From: Deltaproteobacteria bacterium
GTDB lineage: Bacteria > Myxococcota_A > Polyangia > Haliangiales > Haliangiaceae
Assembly: GCA_013812655.1 (NCBI GenBank)
Contig: JACCTC010000342.1
Coordinates: forward strand, 1-63,823
Direction: 5' to 3'
DNA: 63,823 bases
Shown here piece by piece: positions 1 to 9,037 of this stretch; position 1 is the first letter of the stretch, and each line of letters opens with the position of its first letter. The translations under genes and the position numbers were made by a program. Under the pieces are notes generated by a model, which saw only the letters and a list, made by a program, of their open reading frames with translations, made no database searches and had not been told where the DNA came from.

Positions 1-667
1 GCCACCACCAGAACGCCGCGACCGCCGCGAGCTGGATCAGCCGGCCGAGCGCGTCACGGCGACGGACGTGCGCGAGCTCGTGGAGCAGCGCCGCACGCAG
101 GAGCGCCTGATCCGCGAGCAGTGCGGCTGGCACCGCGATGATCGGTCGGAAGACACCGACGACGTACGGGCCGAAGCTCGGATCACCGACGACGAGCCGC
201 GGAGCGCGCACCCGGACGCGGCGGGCGAGCTGGTGCAGGAGCTGCTGCGCGGTCGCCGGTGCCGGGTAGCCGCCACGCGCCGCGCGAGCGGTCGCGCGAT
301 CCGCGTGGAGGGCGCGACCGAGGACGAACGCGGTGCCGGTGAGCCACACGACCGCGATCGCGATCCAGCCGACCGCCGATGCGAGCGCCGGAGATGCCGC
401 GGTCGCCGCGGCCTTCGCGTGCCCGAGCACGAGCGGCCCTCCGCCGGCATCGTCGCCCAGGTGCGCGAACACGTCCGCGAGTGACCACGGCATCGTCGGA
501 CCCCACGGCAGCACGAACTTCGCGAGCACGACGAGCCACACCGCGGCTTGCCACGCCGGCCGCAGCCCCCCGCCACGGGTCAGCACGAGCGCGACGAGCG
601 CGAGCAGGGTCCCCTGCACCGCCATCATGGCGAGCGCGGTGACGGCGCTCTCGATCGTCGCGATCAC
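1..667 (-). CDS. BlaR1-like M56 peptidase (partial)
   Basis: Reading the minus strand from a GTG at 667 gives 222 codons open to the window edge, so the 3' part is missing. The protein has hydrophobic segments at about residues 10-30, 38-52 and 95-117, followed by HELAH at 196-200 and RRRDALG, the zinc-metallopeptidase signature of the M56/BlaR1 family. Members are membrane sensors that cleave a partner BlaI-type repressor when a ligand, classically a beta-lactam, is bound. The GTG overlaps the TGA of the upstream blaI-like gene by 4 bases (GTGA), so the two are translationally coupled. Whether a C-terminal ligand-binding domain follows cannot be seen here. Confidence 0.88.
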   Translation of the reverse strand, partial: MIATIESAVTALAMMAVQGTLLALVALVLTRGGGLRPAWQAAVWLVVLAKFVLPWGPTMPWSLADVFAHLGDDAGGGPLVLGHAKAAATAASPALASAVGWIAIAVVWLTGTAFVLGRALHADRATARAARGGYPAPATAQQLLHQLARRVRVRAPRLVVGDPSFGPYVVGVFRPIIAVPAALLADQALLRAALLHELAHVRRRDALGRLIQLAAVAAFWWW

Positions 668-1074
668 TTCTTCCCCTTGCGTGGCTTGGGCTCGTCCGCG
701 GCGCCCTCGGCCTCGGCGATCCGCTGCTCGATCGCGCGTAGCTCGGCGCGTGTCAGCGTCTCGTCCTCGACGAGGTTCAGCACCAGCGACTCGGCCTTGC
801 CGTCGAAGACCTCGCGCACGAACTCGCGCAGGCGGTCGCGGAGCACGAGCTCGCGGCGATGCGCGGCGCGATAGATGAAGGGCTCGCGCTCCTTGTCGAC
901 GGTGACGGCACCCTTGGTCGCGAGCCGGCCCAGCAACGTCATCACCGTCGTGTACGCGAGATCCTGGCCGCGGCGAGCGAGCTCGGCGCGAACCTCGGCG
1001 ACCGTGCCGCGGCTGACCTCCCAGAGCGCCTTCATGACGCGGAGCTCGGCAGCGGTGAGGTCAGGGCGGCTCAT
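664..1074 (-). CDS. BlaI/MecI family transcriptional repressor
   Basis: A 136-residue protein of the usual BlaI/CopY length. The N-terminal winged helix is recognisable: LTAAELRVMKALWE opens it, and AYTTVMTLLGRLATKG is the recognition-helix region typical of the family. The C-terminal half is the charged dimerisation part and the tail is Lys-rich (PKPRKGKK). BlaI proteins bind dyad operators as dimers and are inactivated by proteolysis by the membrane peptidase encoded next to them; the M56 gene overlaps this one by 4 bases. A dyad at 1097-1114 upstream supports autoregulation. The inducing signal is unknown; beta-lactam stress is the classical case. Confidence 0.92.
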   Translation of the reverse strand: MSRPDLTAAELRVMKALWEVSRGTVAEVRAELARRGQDLAYTTVMTLLGRLATKGAVTVDKEREPFIYRAAHRRELVLRDRLREFVREVFDGKAESLVLNLVEDETLTRAELRAIEQRIAEAEGAADEPKPRKGKK

Positions 1075-1096
1075 GGTTACGACGTGCCTCGTATGA

Positions 1097-1114
1097 TTAC
1101 TACAGCCGTAGTTT
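1097..1114. promoter_or_regulatory. Candidate BlaI operator
   Basis: The perfect inverted repeat ACTAC-AGCC-GTAGT (1099-1112) lies 25-38 bases upstream of the blaI start. ACTAC/GTAGT half-sites are known for actinobacterial BlaI operators (established knowledge). On the minus strand a TTGATC element (1123-1118) lies just upstream, so a bound repressor would cover the promoter. Binding is inferred. Confidence 0.6.
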
Positions 1115-1183
1115 CTCGATCAAGCAGGATTCCGTGTGGGCCCCAACCAGGCGCACCAGCCGCTCATTCCCGTGCGGCGCAGA

Positions 1184-2104
1184 TCACGCCGCGCGCCGCG
1201 GGTCACGCCATCGCGCGACCCGCCCGAACAGCGAGGCGAACGGACGCTCGACGCGAAGGACCGGCCAGAACGCCGCGCCGACGAGCGGATACAGAAACCA
1301 GATGTTCATCAGGAAGATCACGCCGACGTGGAACCCCCACACCGCGAGCACCCACAGCCGCGCAGGCCACCCACCGAGGAGCGTGATCGGCGCGCCGAGC
1401 TCGAGCGCGAGCGTCAACACGCAGAACACCGTGAACGCAGACGGGTGCTCGAGGAACTGCGTGGCGAGCGGCGCGATCGAGCCGCCGAGCAGCGCCTTGC
1501 GCAGGTTGTCGATCGCGATCTGGTTGCGCAGCAGCTCGCCATCGATCCAGCCAAGGCCGGCGATCCGCAGCTTCGCGATCCCGGCGAGCACGTAGGTCGC
1601 GACCATCAGCACGACGAGCAGCTTGATGCACCAGCCGTAGCCGGCAGCGGCCTCGCCAGGTGGCCGCCCGAGTGCCCAGCGATCCGCGGCCGGCATGCAC
1701 GCGAGCGCGATCACGTGCAGCACCATGAGGTTCTCGGTGTGGAACACCATGCCCCACGAGTTGCGATAGCTCGTCACCCACAAGAGGCCGAGCGCCGCGA
1801 GTGGCGCGACGATCCGGTACTGCAACCCGAGGACGAACGCCGCGAGCAGCACCATCGTCACGACGACGATCACCAGCATCACTGTTGGCGCGAGCGGGCC
1901 GTCGAGCAGCCGGGTCACCCCGACGGCGCGCCACTGGGTCGCCGGAAACCGGGTGACCGCGAGCAGCTCGCCGAACCGGATCCACAGGTAGACGAACGCG
2001 TAGCCGCCAATCAGCATGCGTAGCGCGGCGAGCCGCTCGGCGGGCGCGGGCGCGAACCACCAGCGGGCAAGCACCGCGACGGGACTGCGCGGGGTCATCG
2101 TCAT
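1184..2104 (-). CDS. HTTM/VKGC-like multi-pass membrane protein
   Basis: A protein of about 306 residues starting MTMTPRSP, whose ATG overlaps the stop of the upstream gene (ATGA). It contains many hydrophobic helices, the segment LRMLIGGYAFVYLWIRF near the N-terminus, a Trp/His-rich central part and KLLVVLMVATYVLAGIAKL. This pattern fits the HTTM (horizontally transferred transmembrane) family, related to the membrane part of vitamin-K-dependent gamma-carboxylase. No known carboxylase active-site set was identified, so an enzymatic role is not claimed. It forms a two-gene operon with the 145-residue protein before it. An alternative second ATG lies two codons downstream. Confidence 0.72.
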   Translation of the reverse strand: MTMTPRSPVAVLARWWFAPAPAERLAALRMLIGGYAFVYLWIRFGELLAVTRFPATQWRAVGVTRLLDGPLAPTVMLVIVVVTMVLLAAFVLGLQYRIVAPLAALGLLWVTSYRNSWGMVFHTENLMVLHVIALACMPAADRWALGRPPGEAAAGYGWCIKLLVVLMVATYVLAGIAKLRIAGLGWIDGELLRNQIAIDNLRKALLGGSIAPLATQFLEHPSAFTVFCVLTLALELGAPITLLGGWPARLWVLAVWGFHVGVIFLMNIWFLYPLVGAAFWPVLRVERPFASLFGRVARWRDPRRAA

Positions 2105-2538
2105 CGTCTCCGAACCTCGCAAGCCGCGCGCTCGTACTCGATCCCCGGCGCGTCGCGGACCAGGAAGTCGACGGCGTCGTGGTTGCCGGTGACGATCCGG
2201 ATCGCGGTGACATCGGCGAACCGCGGCGTCGTCGCCACCCGCGCGGCGATCCGCTCGCACAGCATCGCGACCTCCTTGCCGCCCTTGGCGACCGCACGCT
2301 CGACGATCGCACGCGCCTGGAGCACCTCGAACGAACCGATGATGCCGGGCGACAGGTAGCGCGGTCCCCGCGCGGTGACGCCGAGCGGGTAGCTCATCGT
2401 CAGCTTCGTCGGCCGTCGCCACGCGAACATCGGATACGTCGACAGCGGATACCCGTCGTCCGCGGGCTTGCGCGCGAGCGGCGATAACGTCGCGCCGATC
2501 AGCACGACCGACACCACCGCCGCCGCGACGCGGGTCAT
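2101..2538 (-). CDS. Small membrane-anchored partner of the HTTM protein
   Basis: 145 residues with one N-terminal hydrophobic segment (about 3-20), then GYPLSTYPMFAW, a motif I associate with small proteins encoded beside HTTM-domain proteins. The rest is a soluble alpha/beta-looking part with two Cys. Its stop overlaps the ATG of the HTTM gene by 4 bases, so the two are co-translated and probably form a membrane complex. No enzymatic motif is visible and the function is unknown. Confidence 0.7.
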   Translation of the reverse strand: MTRVAAAVVSVVLIGATLSPLARKPADDGYPLSTYPMFAWRRPTKLTMSYPLGVTARGPRYLSPGIIGSFEVLQARAIVERAVAKGGKEVAMLCERIAARVATTPRFADVTAIRIVTGNHDAVDFLVRDAPGIEYERAACEVRRR

Positions 2539-2554
2539 CCGGCGATAGTAGCGA

Positions 2555-4006
2555 CTACTGGGACCGGATCACGCGCCATGACGTGCGCGGCTGACCGATC
2601 TCGAAATAGAACGAGAACGCGAAGGTGATCTGGTTGTCCTTGACCAGGCCGTCCGGTGGATTCGGGAAGGGCGCCGCGGCGTGAAAGGCGCGAACCGCCT
2701 CGTCGTCGAGCTCGCTGACGCCGGACGGTGCGGTGACGACGACCTTGGTGACCTGGCCCTTCGGCGACATGCTGACGCGGACCTCGGTGACCCGGGTCTT
2801 GAAGCCGTGGTGCGTGCCGTCCGGATCGGTGCGGCGCCACACCGTCTGCGGATCCCAGTTCTGCGCGACCTGCCGCTTGAGCCGGTTGAAGAAGCTCGCG
2901 TAGATCCAGCGCTTCGCCGACAGCGCGGTCTCCTCGCCATCCGCGATCTCCTCGAGGCGATCGACCGAGCCACCTCCGGCAATCCGCTCCAGGACTTCCT
3001 TGTTCTGCTTGAGGTCGGGAACCTGCGGCACGCCACCGCCGGCGCCGCCCTGCCCCTTCGTGAGCTCACCGGGATCGCGGCGTAGCTGCTCGATCGCGCC
3101 ATCGCCGCGGCGGGGCACGAAGCCATCGGACACGATCGGATTCTTGCTGCCGGCCGCCGCGCCACGGACCTTCTGATCCTGCGGCGCCTCGTTCGGCGGC
3201 GACGGTGCACCCGGTGGACGCATCGACAGCATGCCGCGAGCATCAGGCGCCTTCGGGTTCTTGCCAGGATCCTTGTCCTCGAGCTTCGCGACCTGAGGCT
3301 CGTCCTTCGGCTTGGTCGTCGCCTCGAGATCCTGGGGTTTGCTCTTGGCGACCATCTCCTCGTGGCGCGAGCCGCGGGCGACGGTCTGCTTCTCGACGCG
3401 GGTGTTGTGCTCGGCGAGGAACCGCGCGTTCTCGGGCTCCTTCTCCTCGTTCGGCTTCACGGTCTCGACGACCTGCGCTTGCTTCACCATCACAGGCGGT
3501 GGCGGCGGCGGAGGCGGTGGTTGCTGCTGCTGCGGTTGCGGCGGCGGGATCACCGGAGGCGGCTTTTGCTGCTCGGGCGGCATGTGCGCGAGCTCGTCGA
3601 GCAGCGGCTCGGGATCGATCGCCTTCAGCTTCTCGATCTGCCGCGGCGTGACCATCGCGACCGCCGCGACCGCGTCGGTGTTGCCACGGCACGACGACAG
3701 ATCCATCCACATCGTCATCGCCAGATCATCGCCACAGCCTTCTACGTCGCTGCGCCACGGCGCGAGACACATCATCGCCCGGGCCGAGGTCGCGAGCAGG
3801 ACATCGCCGGAGCACGTGGTCTGCAGCTCGATGTCCGGGTCGACGTCATCGCCTGCGCGCTGCGTCACGAACCCCGAGCCAACCAGCCCGGTACCGAGGG
3901 CATCGACCGTACCGAGGACCGCGCCATGGACGATGAGGGCTGCCGCGATGGCCGCCCAGATCGTGGAGCTCGTGACCCTCTTATTTCGGCGCTCGTGGAT
4001 CGGCAT
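2555..4006 (-). CDS. TonB family C-terminal domain protein
   Basis: 483 residues. One transmembrane segment lies at about 11-36, followed by a periplasmic region with a Gln/Pro-rich stretch (near residue 160), a long charged linker, and a C-terminal TonB-like domain (about 385-480) with RVSMSPKGQVTKVVV, then ELDDEAVRAFHAAAPFPNPP and a hydrophobic strand ending FSFYFEIG. The arrangement (inner-membrane anchor, Pro-rich spanner, TonB fold) fits an energy transducer or an AgmX/PglI-type envelope protein of myxobacteria. No ExbB/ExbD genes are adjacent, so coupling to a motor is not shown. A sigma-70-like promoter is visible upstream at 4027-4055. Confidence 0.82.
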   Translation of the reverse strand: MPIHERRNKRVTSSTIWAAIAAALIVHGAVLGTVDALGTGLVGSGFVTQRAGDDVDPDIELQTTCSGDVLLATSARAMMCLAPWRSDVEGCGDDLAMTMWMDLSSCRGNTDAVAAVAMVTPRQIEKLKAIDPEPLLDELAHMPPEQQKPPPVIPPPQPQQQQPPPPPPPPPVMVKQAQVVETVKPNEEKEPENARFLAEHNTRVEKQTVARGSRHEEMVAKSKPQDLEATTKPKDEPQVAKLEDKDPGKNPKAPDARGMLSMRPPGAPSPPNEAPQDQKVRGAAAGSKNPIVSDGFVPRRGDGAIEQLRRDPGELTKGQGGAGGGVPQVPDLKQNKEVLERIAGGGSVDRLEEIADGEETALSAKRWIYASFFNRLKRQVAQNWDPQTVWRRTDPDGTHHGFKTRVTEVRVSMSPKGQVTKVVVTAPSGVSELDDEAVRAFHAAAPFPNPPDGLVKDNQITFAFSFYFEIGQPRTSWRVIRSQ

Positions 4007-4026
4007 TCCCGGGCTGCTCAGTCTTC

Positions 4027-4055
4027 AGTATAGAGATACGCGACGCCATCGTCAG
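4027..4055 (-). promoter_or_regulatory. Promoter of the TonB-like gene
   Basis: The minus strand reads CTGACG (4055-4050), 17 bases, TATACT (4032-4027). Predicted initiation is about 14 bases before the ATG at 4006. The AT-rich -10 stands out in GC-rich surroundings. Confidence 0.55.
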
Positions 4056-4425
4056 GTCGAATGTGCTGACACGAGCGTCCAGCGGTCGCGGGCGACCGTC
4101 CGGAAGCTTGCTCGCCACACGAGAAACTCCGGGGATCGGAGGCGGAGCGGGAGTGTAGAGGACCAGGACCATGCGGATCGAGATCGTGAACACGATCGAT
4201 CGCCATCGAGCGCGGTGCGCGCTGGTGCGCGGTCGTGGCACGAACTGCTGCGCTCGCGCCCGCTGTCTCGCACTCGTCGCGCGGATGTGCGACCGCCGAC
4301 TACATTGACAGCCCCAGCACCACGGCGACTCCGTGGCGATCCCGCGGTATGCTCGGATGCTAGCTGCAACGACGGTGTTGGCTGTACGTCCGCGCCGTCC
4401 TGCGACGTTTGCGAGTGACTCTGTC
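4056..4425. other. Intergenic region between divergent genes
   Basis: About 370 bases between the promoter of the TonB-like gene and the start chosen for the Gly-rich lipoprotein. Short open frames exist on both strands, but none has a ribosome site, recognisable motif or credible composition. It presumably carries the promoter of the lipoprotein gene; I cannot place it convincingly. Confidence 0.4.
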
Positions 4426-5739
4426 ATGAACCGGCGCCATCTCGCACGCCAGCGAATCCTCCGCATCGCGCTCGTCGCTGGCGCGACGCTCGTCGCGTGC
4501 TCGTTCTCGGCGCCGGTCTCGCAGCGCGATGGCGATCCTGGCGATGCTGGCGACCCCGACGGACCGATCGTTTCGTGCGACGCGCCGACGCTGTCGTGCT
4601 CGGACGGCGCCACGCTCCGCGCGAGCTGCCAGGGTACGAGTGACGTCCTCACGCCGTGTCCATGGGGATGCCTCGCCGACGCACCCGGCCCGCGCTGCGG
4701 CCAGATCGTCCCGGCGGGCGGGGCGGTGCTACCCGCCGATCTGGATCCGACGGGGCTCGTCGACGCGAGCCTGGCCGGCGGCACCATCAACGGCAACACC
4801 GGCGAGATCAACGGCGCCGCCGCGTCGACCCTGGGCGTCGTGTTCCGGCAAGGCAGCAACAACGTCGGCGTGTTCCGGTTCAAGAGCCTTCAGATCAGCG
4901 GCGTACTGAAGCTGCAAGGCTCTCGCGCGATCGCCCTCGTGGCCGAAGGTCCGATCACGATCAATGGCGTGATCGACGCGCGTGGTCCGTGTAACGACGG
5001 CGCGGGCGCCACGGCAGGTGCCGGCGGGTTCGCTGGCGGCGACGAAGATGACGGATCCGGATCGGGCGGCGGCGACGGCAGCGACACGCCCAATCGCGGT
5101 GCTGGTGGCGGAGGCCACGGCGCGGTGGGCGGCAATGGCGGCGGTGGCATCGCCGGCGGGATCGTCGTCGGCGATCCGCAGATCAGCGTGCTGTTCGGCG
5201 GCGGCGGCGGTGGCGGCGCGAAGACCATCAGCCGCGGTGGTGGCGGCGGCGGCGCGATCCAGATCGTGTCGAATCAATCGATCTCGATCGCGACCGCATC
5301 GGGTATCAACGCCGGCGGTTGCGGTGGGCTCGGCGGCGATGGTAACTCGGATGCCGGTGGTGGTGGCGGCGGCGCCGGCGGCACGATCTTGCTCGAGGCA
5401 CCGGTCATGACGATTGCCGGCACGCTCGCGGTCAACGGCGGCGGCGGCGGCAATCGCACGGAGGGTAGTGGCAGCGCGGGGCGCTTCGACCGAACGCCTG
5501 CGAGCGGCGCGACAGGCGGTGGCAGCGGTGGGGCCGGCGCGATGTTCGCGGGTGCGCCCGGCACCGGAGCTGGTACCAACCAGACCAACGGCGGCGGCGG
5601 TGGCGCGGTGGGCCGGATCCGGATCAACACCGGCACCGGTGCCGCGACCGAGCTGATCCGGACCGGCGCGACGCTGAGCCCCGGTCTCGAGGACGGAACG
5701 GGAACGACGACCACGCATGCGCGCGCGGCGTCGCGCTAG
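4426..5739 (+). CDS. Gly-rich surface lipoprotein
   Basis: 437 residues from the ATG at 4426. I chose it over the in-frame ATG at 4333 because it begins a clean lipoprotein signal: basic MNRRHLARQR, hydrophobic IALVAGATLV, lipobox LVAC. A short Cys-rich segment (residues 50-95, eight Cys) follows, then a long region of Gly-rich loops alternating with short beta strands such as GPITINGVIDARG and SISIATASGINAGG. This pattern resembles repetitive beta-helix or adhesin-like exported proteins of myxobacteria. No catalytic residues are recognisable. The 3' end overlaps the end of the convergent cyclase gene by 4 bases. Confidence 0.8.
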   Translation: MNRRHLARQRILRIALVAGATLVACSFSAPVSQRDGDPGDAGDPDGPIVSCDAPTLSCSDGATLRASCQGTSDVLTPCPWGCLADAPGPRCGQIVPAGGAVLPADLDPTGLVDASLAGGTINGNTGEINGAAASTLGVVFRQGSNNVGVFRFKSLQISGVLKLQGSRAIALVAEGPITINGVIDARGPCNDGAGATAGAGGFAGGDEDDGSGSGGGDGSDTPNRGAGGGGHGAVGGNGGGGIAGGIVVGDPQISVLFGGGGGGGAKTISRGGGGGGAIQIVSNQSISIATASGINAGGCGGLGGDGNSDAGGGGGGAGGTILLEAPVMTIAGTLAVNGGGGGNRTEGSGSAGRFDRTPASGATGGGSGGAGAMFAGAPGTGAGTNQTNGGGGGAVGRIRINTGTGAATELIRTGATLSPGLEDGTGTTTTHARAASR

Positions 5740-7436
5740 CGGCGGACGCCGAAGATCTTCAACGGCTTCTCCTTGCCCTTGAGCGTCGCGTCCGGGAGCG
5801 GCACGAGCTGGAAGCGGCCATCGAGCTGGGACGCCGTGGCTTCGGAGATCAAGATCTGGTTTCCCGCAGCGATGCCGCAGAGTCGCGCGCTGATGTTCAC
5901 GGTGTCGCCGATCACCGTGTACGACAGCGACTTCGAGCTGCCGACGTACCCCGAGATCAACGCGCCGGTGTGAATGCCGATGCCCATCGCGAGCGGTGGT
6001 TCGCCGAGCGACTGGCGATGGACGTTGAGCTCGTCGAGGACGTCCATCTGCTCCACCGCGCACTGCACGCACCGGATCGCGTCGTCCTGCTGCACGGCGG
6101 GCGCGCCCCAGAACGCCATGATCCCGTCGCCCATGAACTTGTCGAGCGTGCCCTCGTACTTGAAGATCGTCTCGACCATCAGCTCGAAGTACTCGTTCAG
6201 CAGCTCTACCATCTTCTCGGCAGTGGTCTCCTCGCTCATCCGAGTGAACCCGCGAAGGTCGCTGTTGAACACCGTCGCCATCGGGACCCGGATGCCGCCC
6301 TTCTTGATGTCCAGCTTGCCGGAGATCACCTGCTCGGCGACGTTCGGCGAGAGCAGGCGCGAGAACCGATCGCGCGTCATGATCTCCTTCTCGACCTTGA
6401 GCGCGAGCAGCGTGTTCGAGATCAGCATCGCGACCTGGGTACCGACCGCAGTGAGCAGCTCGAGATCCTTCGGCTTGAACGACGCGAGCGACTCGGAGTC
6501 GAGCCACAGCGCGCCGATCACCTCCGTGTCGTGCAAGAGCGGCACCACGATCGCGCTCGAGATCCGGTTGAGGAACATCGACTTGCCGCCGGACGCGGCG
6601 AAGTCGGAGCTCGCGTCGTGGGTCAGTACGCCGGCGCGTTCCTTGATGACGTGCGCGAGGATCGTCGACGACACGTTGATCGGTACGTTCGCGCCGTCGC
6701 GTCGGCGGTGCGCGTGCGGCATCAGCGTGCCATCGGTCTCCTTGAGCAGGATCACGCCGCGATCGGCCGCCACGAACCGGAACAGGGCGACGAGGATCTT
6801 CGCGAGCAGCTTGTCGATGTCGCGCTCGAGCCCGATCTCGCGCAGCAGCTCCCACGTGATCCGCAGCCGCTCGTAGTCGAGCCGGAGCGCGCCGACATCG
6901 AGGGCCGCCTGATCGAACGGCAGGAAGTCCTTGCTCTGCGCGGCGACCTGCACGCCGATCGAGCGCGCCGAGTTGTCGACGCTGACGAGGTGGGGTGCCG
7001 GGACCGGCGTCGGCGTGACACCGGTCGCCGGGATTCGCTGCGCGACGGTCCACGCGGCCACGGCCGGTGCGCCGGCGCCACGGTGCACCACGCCCGGACA
7101 CGGCGGCGGCAGCACGTGGAGGTGGCTCGAACCGTCGTCGTAGACCAGCACGGTGTTGCCAAGCCGGATCTCGTCGCCATGGCGCAGCACGCGGGCGCCC
7201 GCGACGCGTTCGCCGCTGATGAACGTGCCGTTCATGCTGCCGAGGTCGCGCAGTACCGTCGCGGCGCCGTGCTGCTCGATGACACAGTGCTCCTTGCTCA
7301 CGATGGTATCGAGGAGCTGGATCGTGTTGTTGGGGTGGCGCCCGACGCCGTTGAACGCGCCGAGCTCGATCGTCTGCCGGCCCTGCTCGCTCTGGAAGAT
7401 CAGTCGCCCCATCGGCCGCCGATCATACCGCGACAT
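5736..7436 (-). CDS. FHA-GAF-class III adenylate cyclase
   Basis: 566 residues with three modules. An FHA domain at about 23-95 has GRHPNN, SKEHC and LGSMNGTF, the phosphothreonine-binding loops. A GAF-type sensor lies at about 190-350. A class III nucleotide cyclase lies at about 375-560 with FNSDLRGFT (first metal Asp), DKFMGDGIMAFWG (second metal Asp; the Lys favours ATP) and IGDTVNISARL. It should make cAMP in response to a small ligand and be recruited to phosphorylated partners, plausibly Ser/Thr-kinase substrates, which are plentiful in this genome. A start at 7412 (MGRLIFQ) is also possible. There is no membrane segment, so it is cytosolic. Confidence 0.92.
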   Translation of the reverse strand: MSRYDRRPMGRLIFQSEQGRQTIELGAFNGVGRHPNNTIQLLDTIVSKEHCVIEQHGAATVLRDLGSMNGTFISGERVAGARVLRHGDEIRLGNTVLVYDDGSSHLHVLPPPCPGVVHRGAGAPAVAAWTVAQRIPATGVTPTPVPAPHLVSVDNSARSIGVQVAAQSKDFLPFDQAALDVGALRLDYERLRITWELLREIGLERDIDKLLAKILVALFRFVAADRGVILLKETDGTLMPHAHRRRDGANVPINVSSTILAHVIKERAGVLTHDASSDFAASGGKSMFLNRISSAIVVPLLHDTEVIGALWLDSESLASFKPKDLELLTAVGTQVAMLISNTLLALKVEKEIMTRDRFSRLLSPNVAEQVISGKLDIKKGGIRVPMATVFNSDLRGFTRMSEETTAEKMVELLNEYFELMVETIFKYEGTLDKFMGDGIMAFWGAPAVQQDDAIRCVQCAVEQMDVLDELNVHRQSLGEPPLAMGIGIHTGALISGYVGSSKSLSYTVIGDTVNISARLCGIAAGNQILISEATASQLDGRFQLVPLPDATLKGKEKPLKIFGVRR

Positions 7437-7477
7437 CGCTCCCGCATTTCGGGGCTGGGCGACGCTACGATGGGCAC

Positions 7478-8395
7478 ATGAACCTCGTCGAGGTCGTCGG
7501 CAGCACCCCCATGATCGAGCTCGCCTCCGGAGTCGATCGGCCTGGGGTTCGACTGCTCGCCAAGCTCGAGGGTCACAACCCGGCCGGCAGCGTGAAGGAC
7601 CGCCCTGCCCGGTCGATGATCCTGCGCGCCGAGGAGCGCGGTGAGCTTCGCAAGGGCGTGCGGCTGATCGAGCCGACGAGCGGAAACACCGGTATCGCGC
7701 TGGCGATGATCGCCGCGGCGCGCGGCTACGCGATCGAGCTCGTGATGCCCGGAAACTCCACCGCGGAGCGCGTGCAGGTCATGCGCGCGTTCGGTGCGGA
7801 CGTCGTGCTGACGCCCGCCGAGGACGGCATGGAGGGCGCGATCGACCACGCCCACGCCAAGCTCGCGCGCGGCGGATATCTCATGCTCGACCAGTTCGCC
7901 AACCCCGATAACTGGCGCGCTCACTACGAGACGACCGGCCCGGAGATCTGGCGCGACACCAGCCTCGGCGTCACCCACTTCGTGAGCGCGATGGGCACGA
8001 CCGGCACGATCATGGGGGTCTCGCGCTTCCTCAAGGAGCAGCGCCAGGAGATCCAGATCGTCGGCTGTCAGCCGACCGAGGGCTCGACGATCCCGGGGAT
8101 CCGGCGGTGGCCGACCGAGTACCTGCCGAAGATCTACGAGGCCGATCGCGTCGACCGCATCGTCGATGTCTCGCAGCGCGACGCCGAGACGACAACCCGC
8201 TCGCTCGCGCGCGCCGAGGGCTTGCTGTGCGGCGTCAGCTCGGGTGGCGCGGTGTGGGCCGCGCGCGTGGTCTGTCGCGAGCTCGCCGAGGCCGGCCGCG
8301 ATGGCCTCGTCGTGTGCATCATCTGCGACCGCGGCGATCGCTATTTGTCGTCACCGTTGTTCGACGTCCAGGAGGAGCAGGCACCAGGTGGCTGA
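7478..8395 (+). CDS. cysM: Cysteine synthase B (O-acetylserine sulfhydrylase)
   Basis: 305 residues, the normal length of CysM. The PLP lysine is K40 in NPAGSVKDRPA, the phosphate-binding loop is TSGNTG at 67-72, and the glycine loop GTTGT lies near residue 175. It converts O-acetylserine and sulfide or thiosulfate to cysteine (or S-sulfocysteine) in the cytosol. Family members also accept selenide, which may matter beside a selenium system, but that is inference. Its last 8 bases overlap the next gene (OsmC), so the two are coupled. The start is 41 bases from the divergent cyclase gene. Confidence 0.93.
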   Translation: MNLVEVVGSTPMIELASGVDRPGVRLLAKLEGHNPAGSVKDRPARSMILRAEERGELRKGVRLIEPTSGNTGIALAMIAAARGYAIELVMPGNSTAERVQVMRAFGADVVLTPAEDGMEGAIDHAHAKLARGGYLMLDQFANPDNWRAHYETTGPEIWRDTSLGVTHFVSAMGTTGTIMGVSRFLKEQRQEIQIVGCQPTEGSTIPGIRRWPTEYLPKIYEADRVDRIVDVSQRDAETTTRSLARAEGLLCGVSSGGAVWAARVVCRELAEAGRDGLVVCIICDRGDRYLSSPLFDVQEEQAPGG

Positions 8396-8819
8396 CAAGA
8401 CGATGCACGTCCGGATCGATCAGGTCGGCGTCGCCGCGTTCGATGCGAACGGCGACTCCGGTGGCACGCTCGTCGTCGATGGATCGCCCGAGATCGGCGG
8501 GACCGGCGCCGGCATGCGGCCGATGGAGCTGTTGCTGGCGGCGGTCGCGAGCTGCAGCGCGATGGACGTCCTCCATATCCTGCGCAAGCAGAAGGAACCG
8601 ATCGAGCACCTGACCGTCGACATCGAGGGCGTCCGCTCCGACGCCGCGATCTCGCCATTCACGCGCATGAAGCTCGTGTTCGAGGTCCGCGGCAACGTCG
8701 ATCCACGCAAGCTCGAACGCGCCGTCTCGCTCGCCGTCGAGAAGTACTGCTCGGCGCGCGCGACGCTCGGGGGTGTCGAGGTCACCTGGGAAGCGCGCCT
8801 CGCGAGCGCCGCGACGTGA
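8388..8819 (+). CDS. OsmC family protein
   Basis: 143 residues from a GTG at 8388, preceded by GGAGGAG at 8371-8377, a strong ribosome site ten bases upstream that decides this start over the ATG at 8403. OsmC/Ohr features are present: GAGMRPMELLLAAVASCSAMD with the first redox Cys (C56) and KYCSA with the second (C121). OsmC-type proteins reduce organic peroxides or act in thiol chemistry. It lacks the Ohr-specific motifs and looks more like the general YhfA/OsmC group. The overlap with cysM suggests a role tied to sulfur or thiol metabolism. Confidence 0.9.
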   Translation: MADKTMHVRIDQVGVAAFDANGDSGGTLVVDGSPEIGGTGAGMRPMELLLAAVASCSAMDVLHILRKQKEPIEHLTVDIEGVRSDAAISPFTRMKLVFEVRGNVDPRKLERAVSLAVEKYCSARATLGGVEVTWEARLASAAT

Positions 8820-8997
8820 TCAGGCCGGCTTGTCCGTGTAGCTCGTGACTCCGAGGAGCTCGCGTATCCGTCCGTGAAGCGTCGCTCATTCGCGGTTTCG
8901 GCGCTCGATGATGGCGTGTCCGCATGCGTCACGTGGCACACACCAAGCGATTCTCTCTCGCCCGACCACCTACATCGGAACCGCTCCGTGCACGCCC

Positions 8998-9026
8998 TTG
9001 CTGTACTGACGACGCGGGTGTTATTT
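8998..9026 (+). promoter_or_regulatory. Candidate promoter of the receiver-PilZ gene
   Basis: TTGCTG (8998-9003), 17 bases, TTATTT (9021-9026), about 12 bases before the ATG at 9038. The position argues for 9038 rather than 8924 as the translation start. The leader would be very short. Confidence 0.4.
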
Positions 9027-9037
9027 TTCGATGGCTG

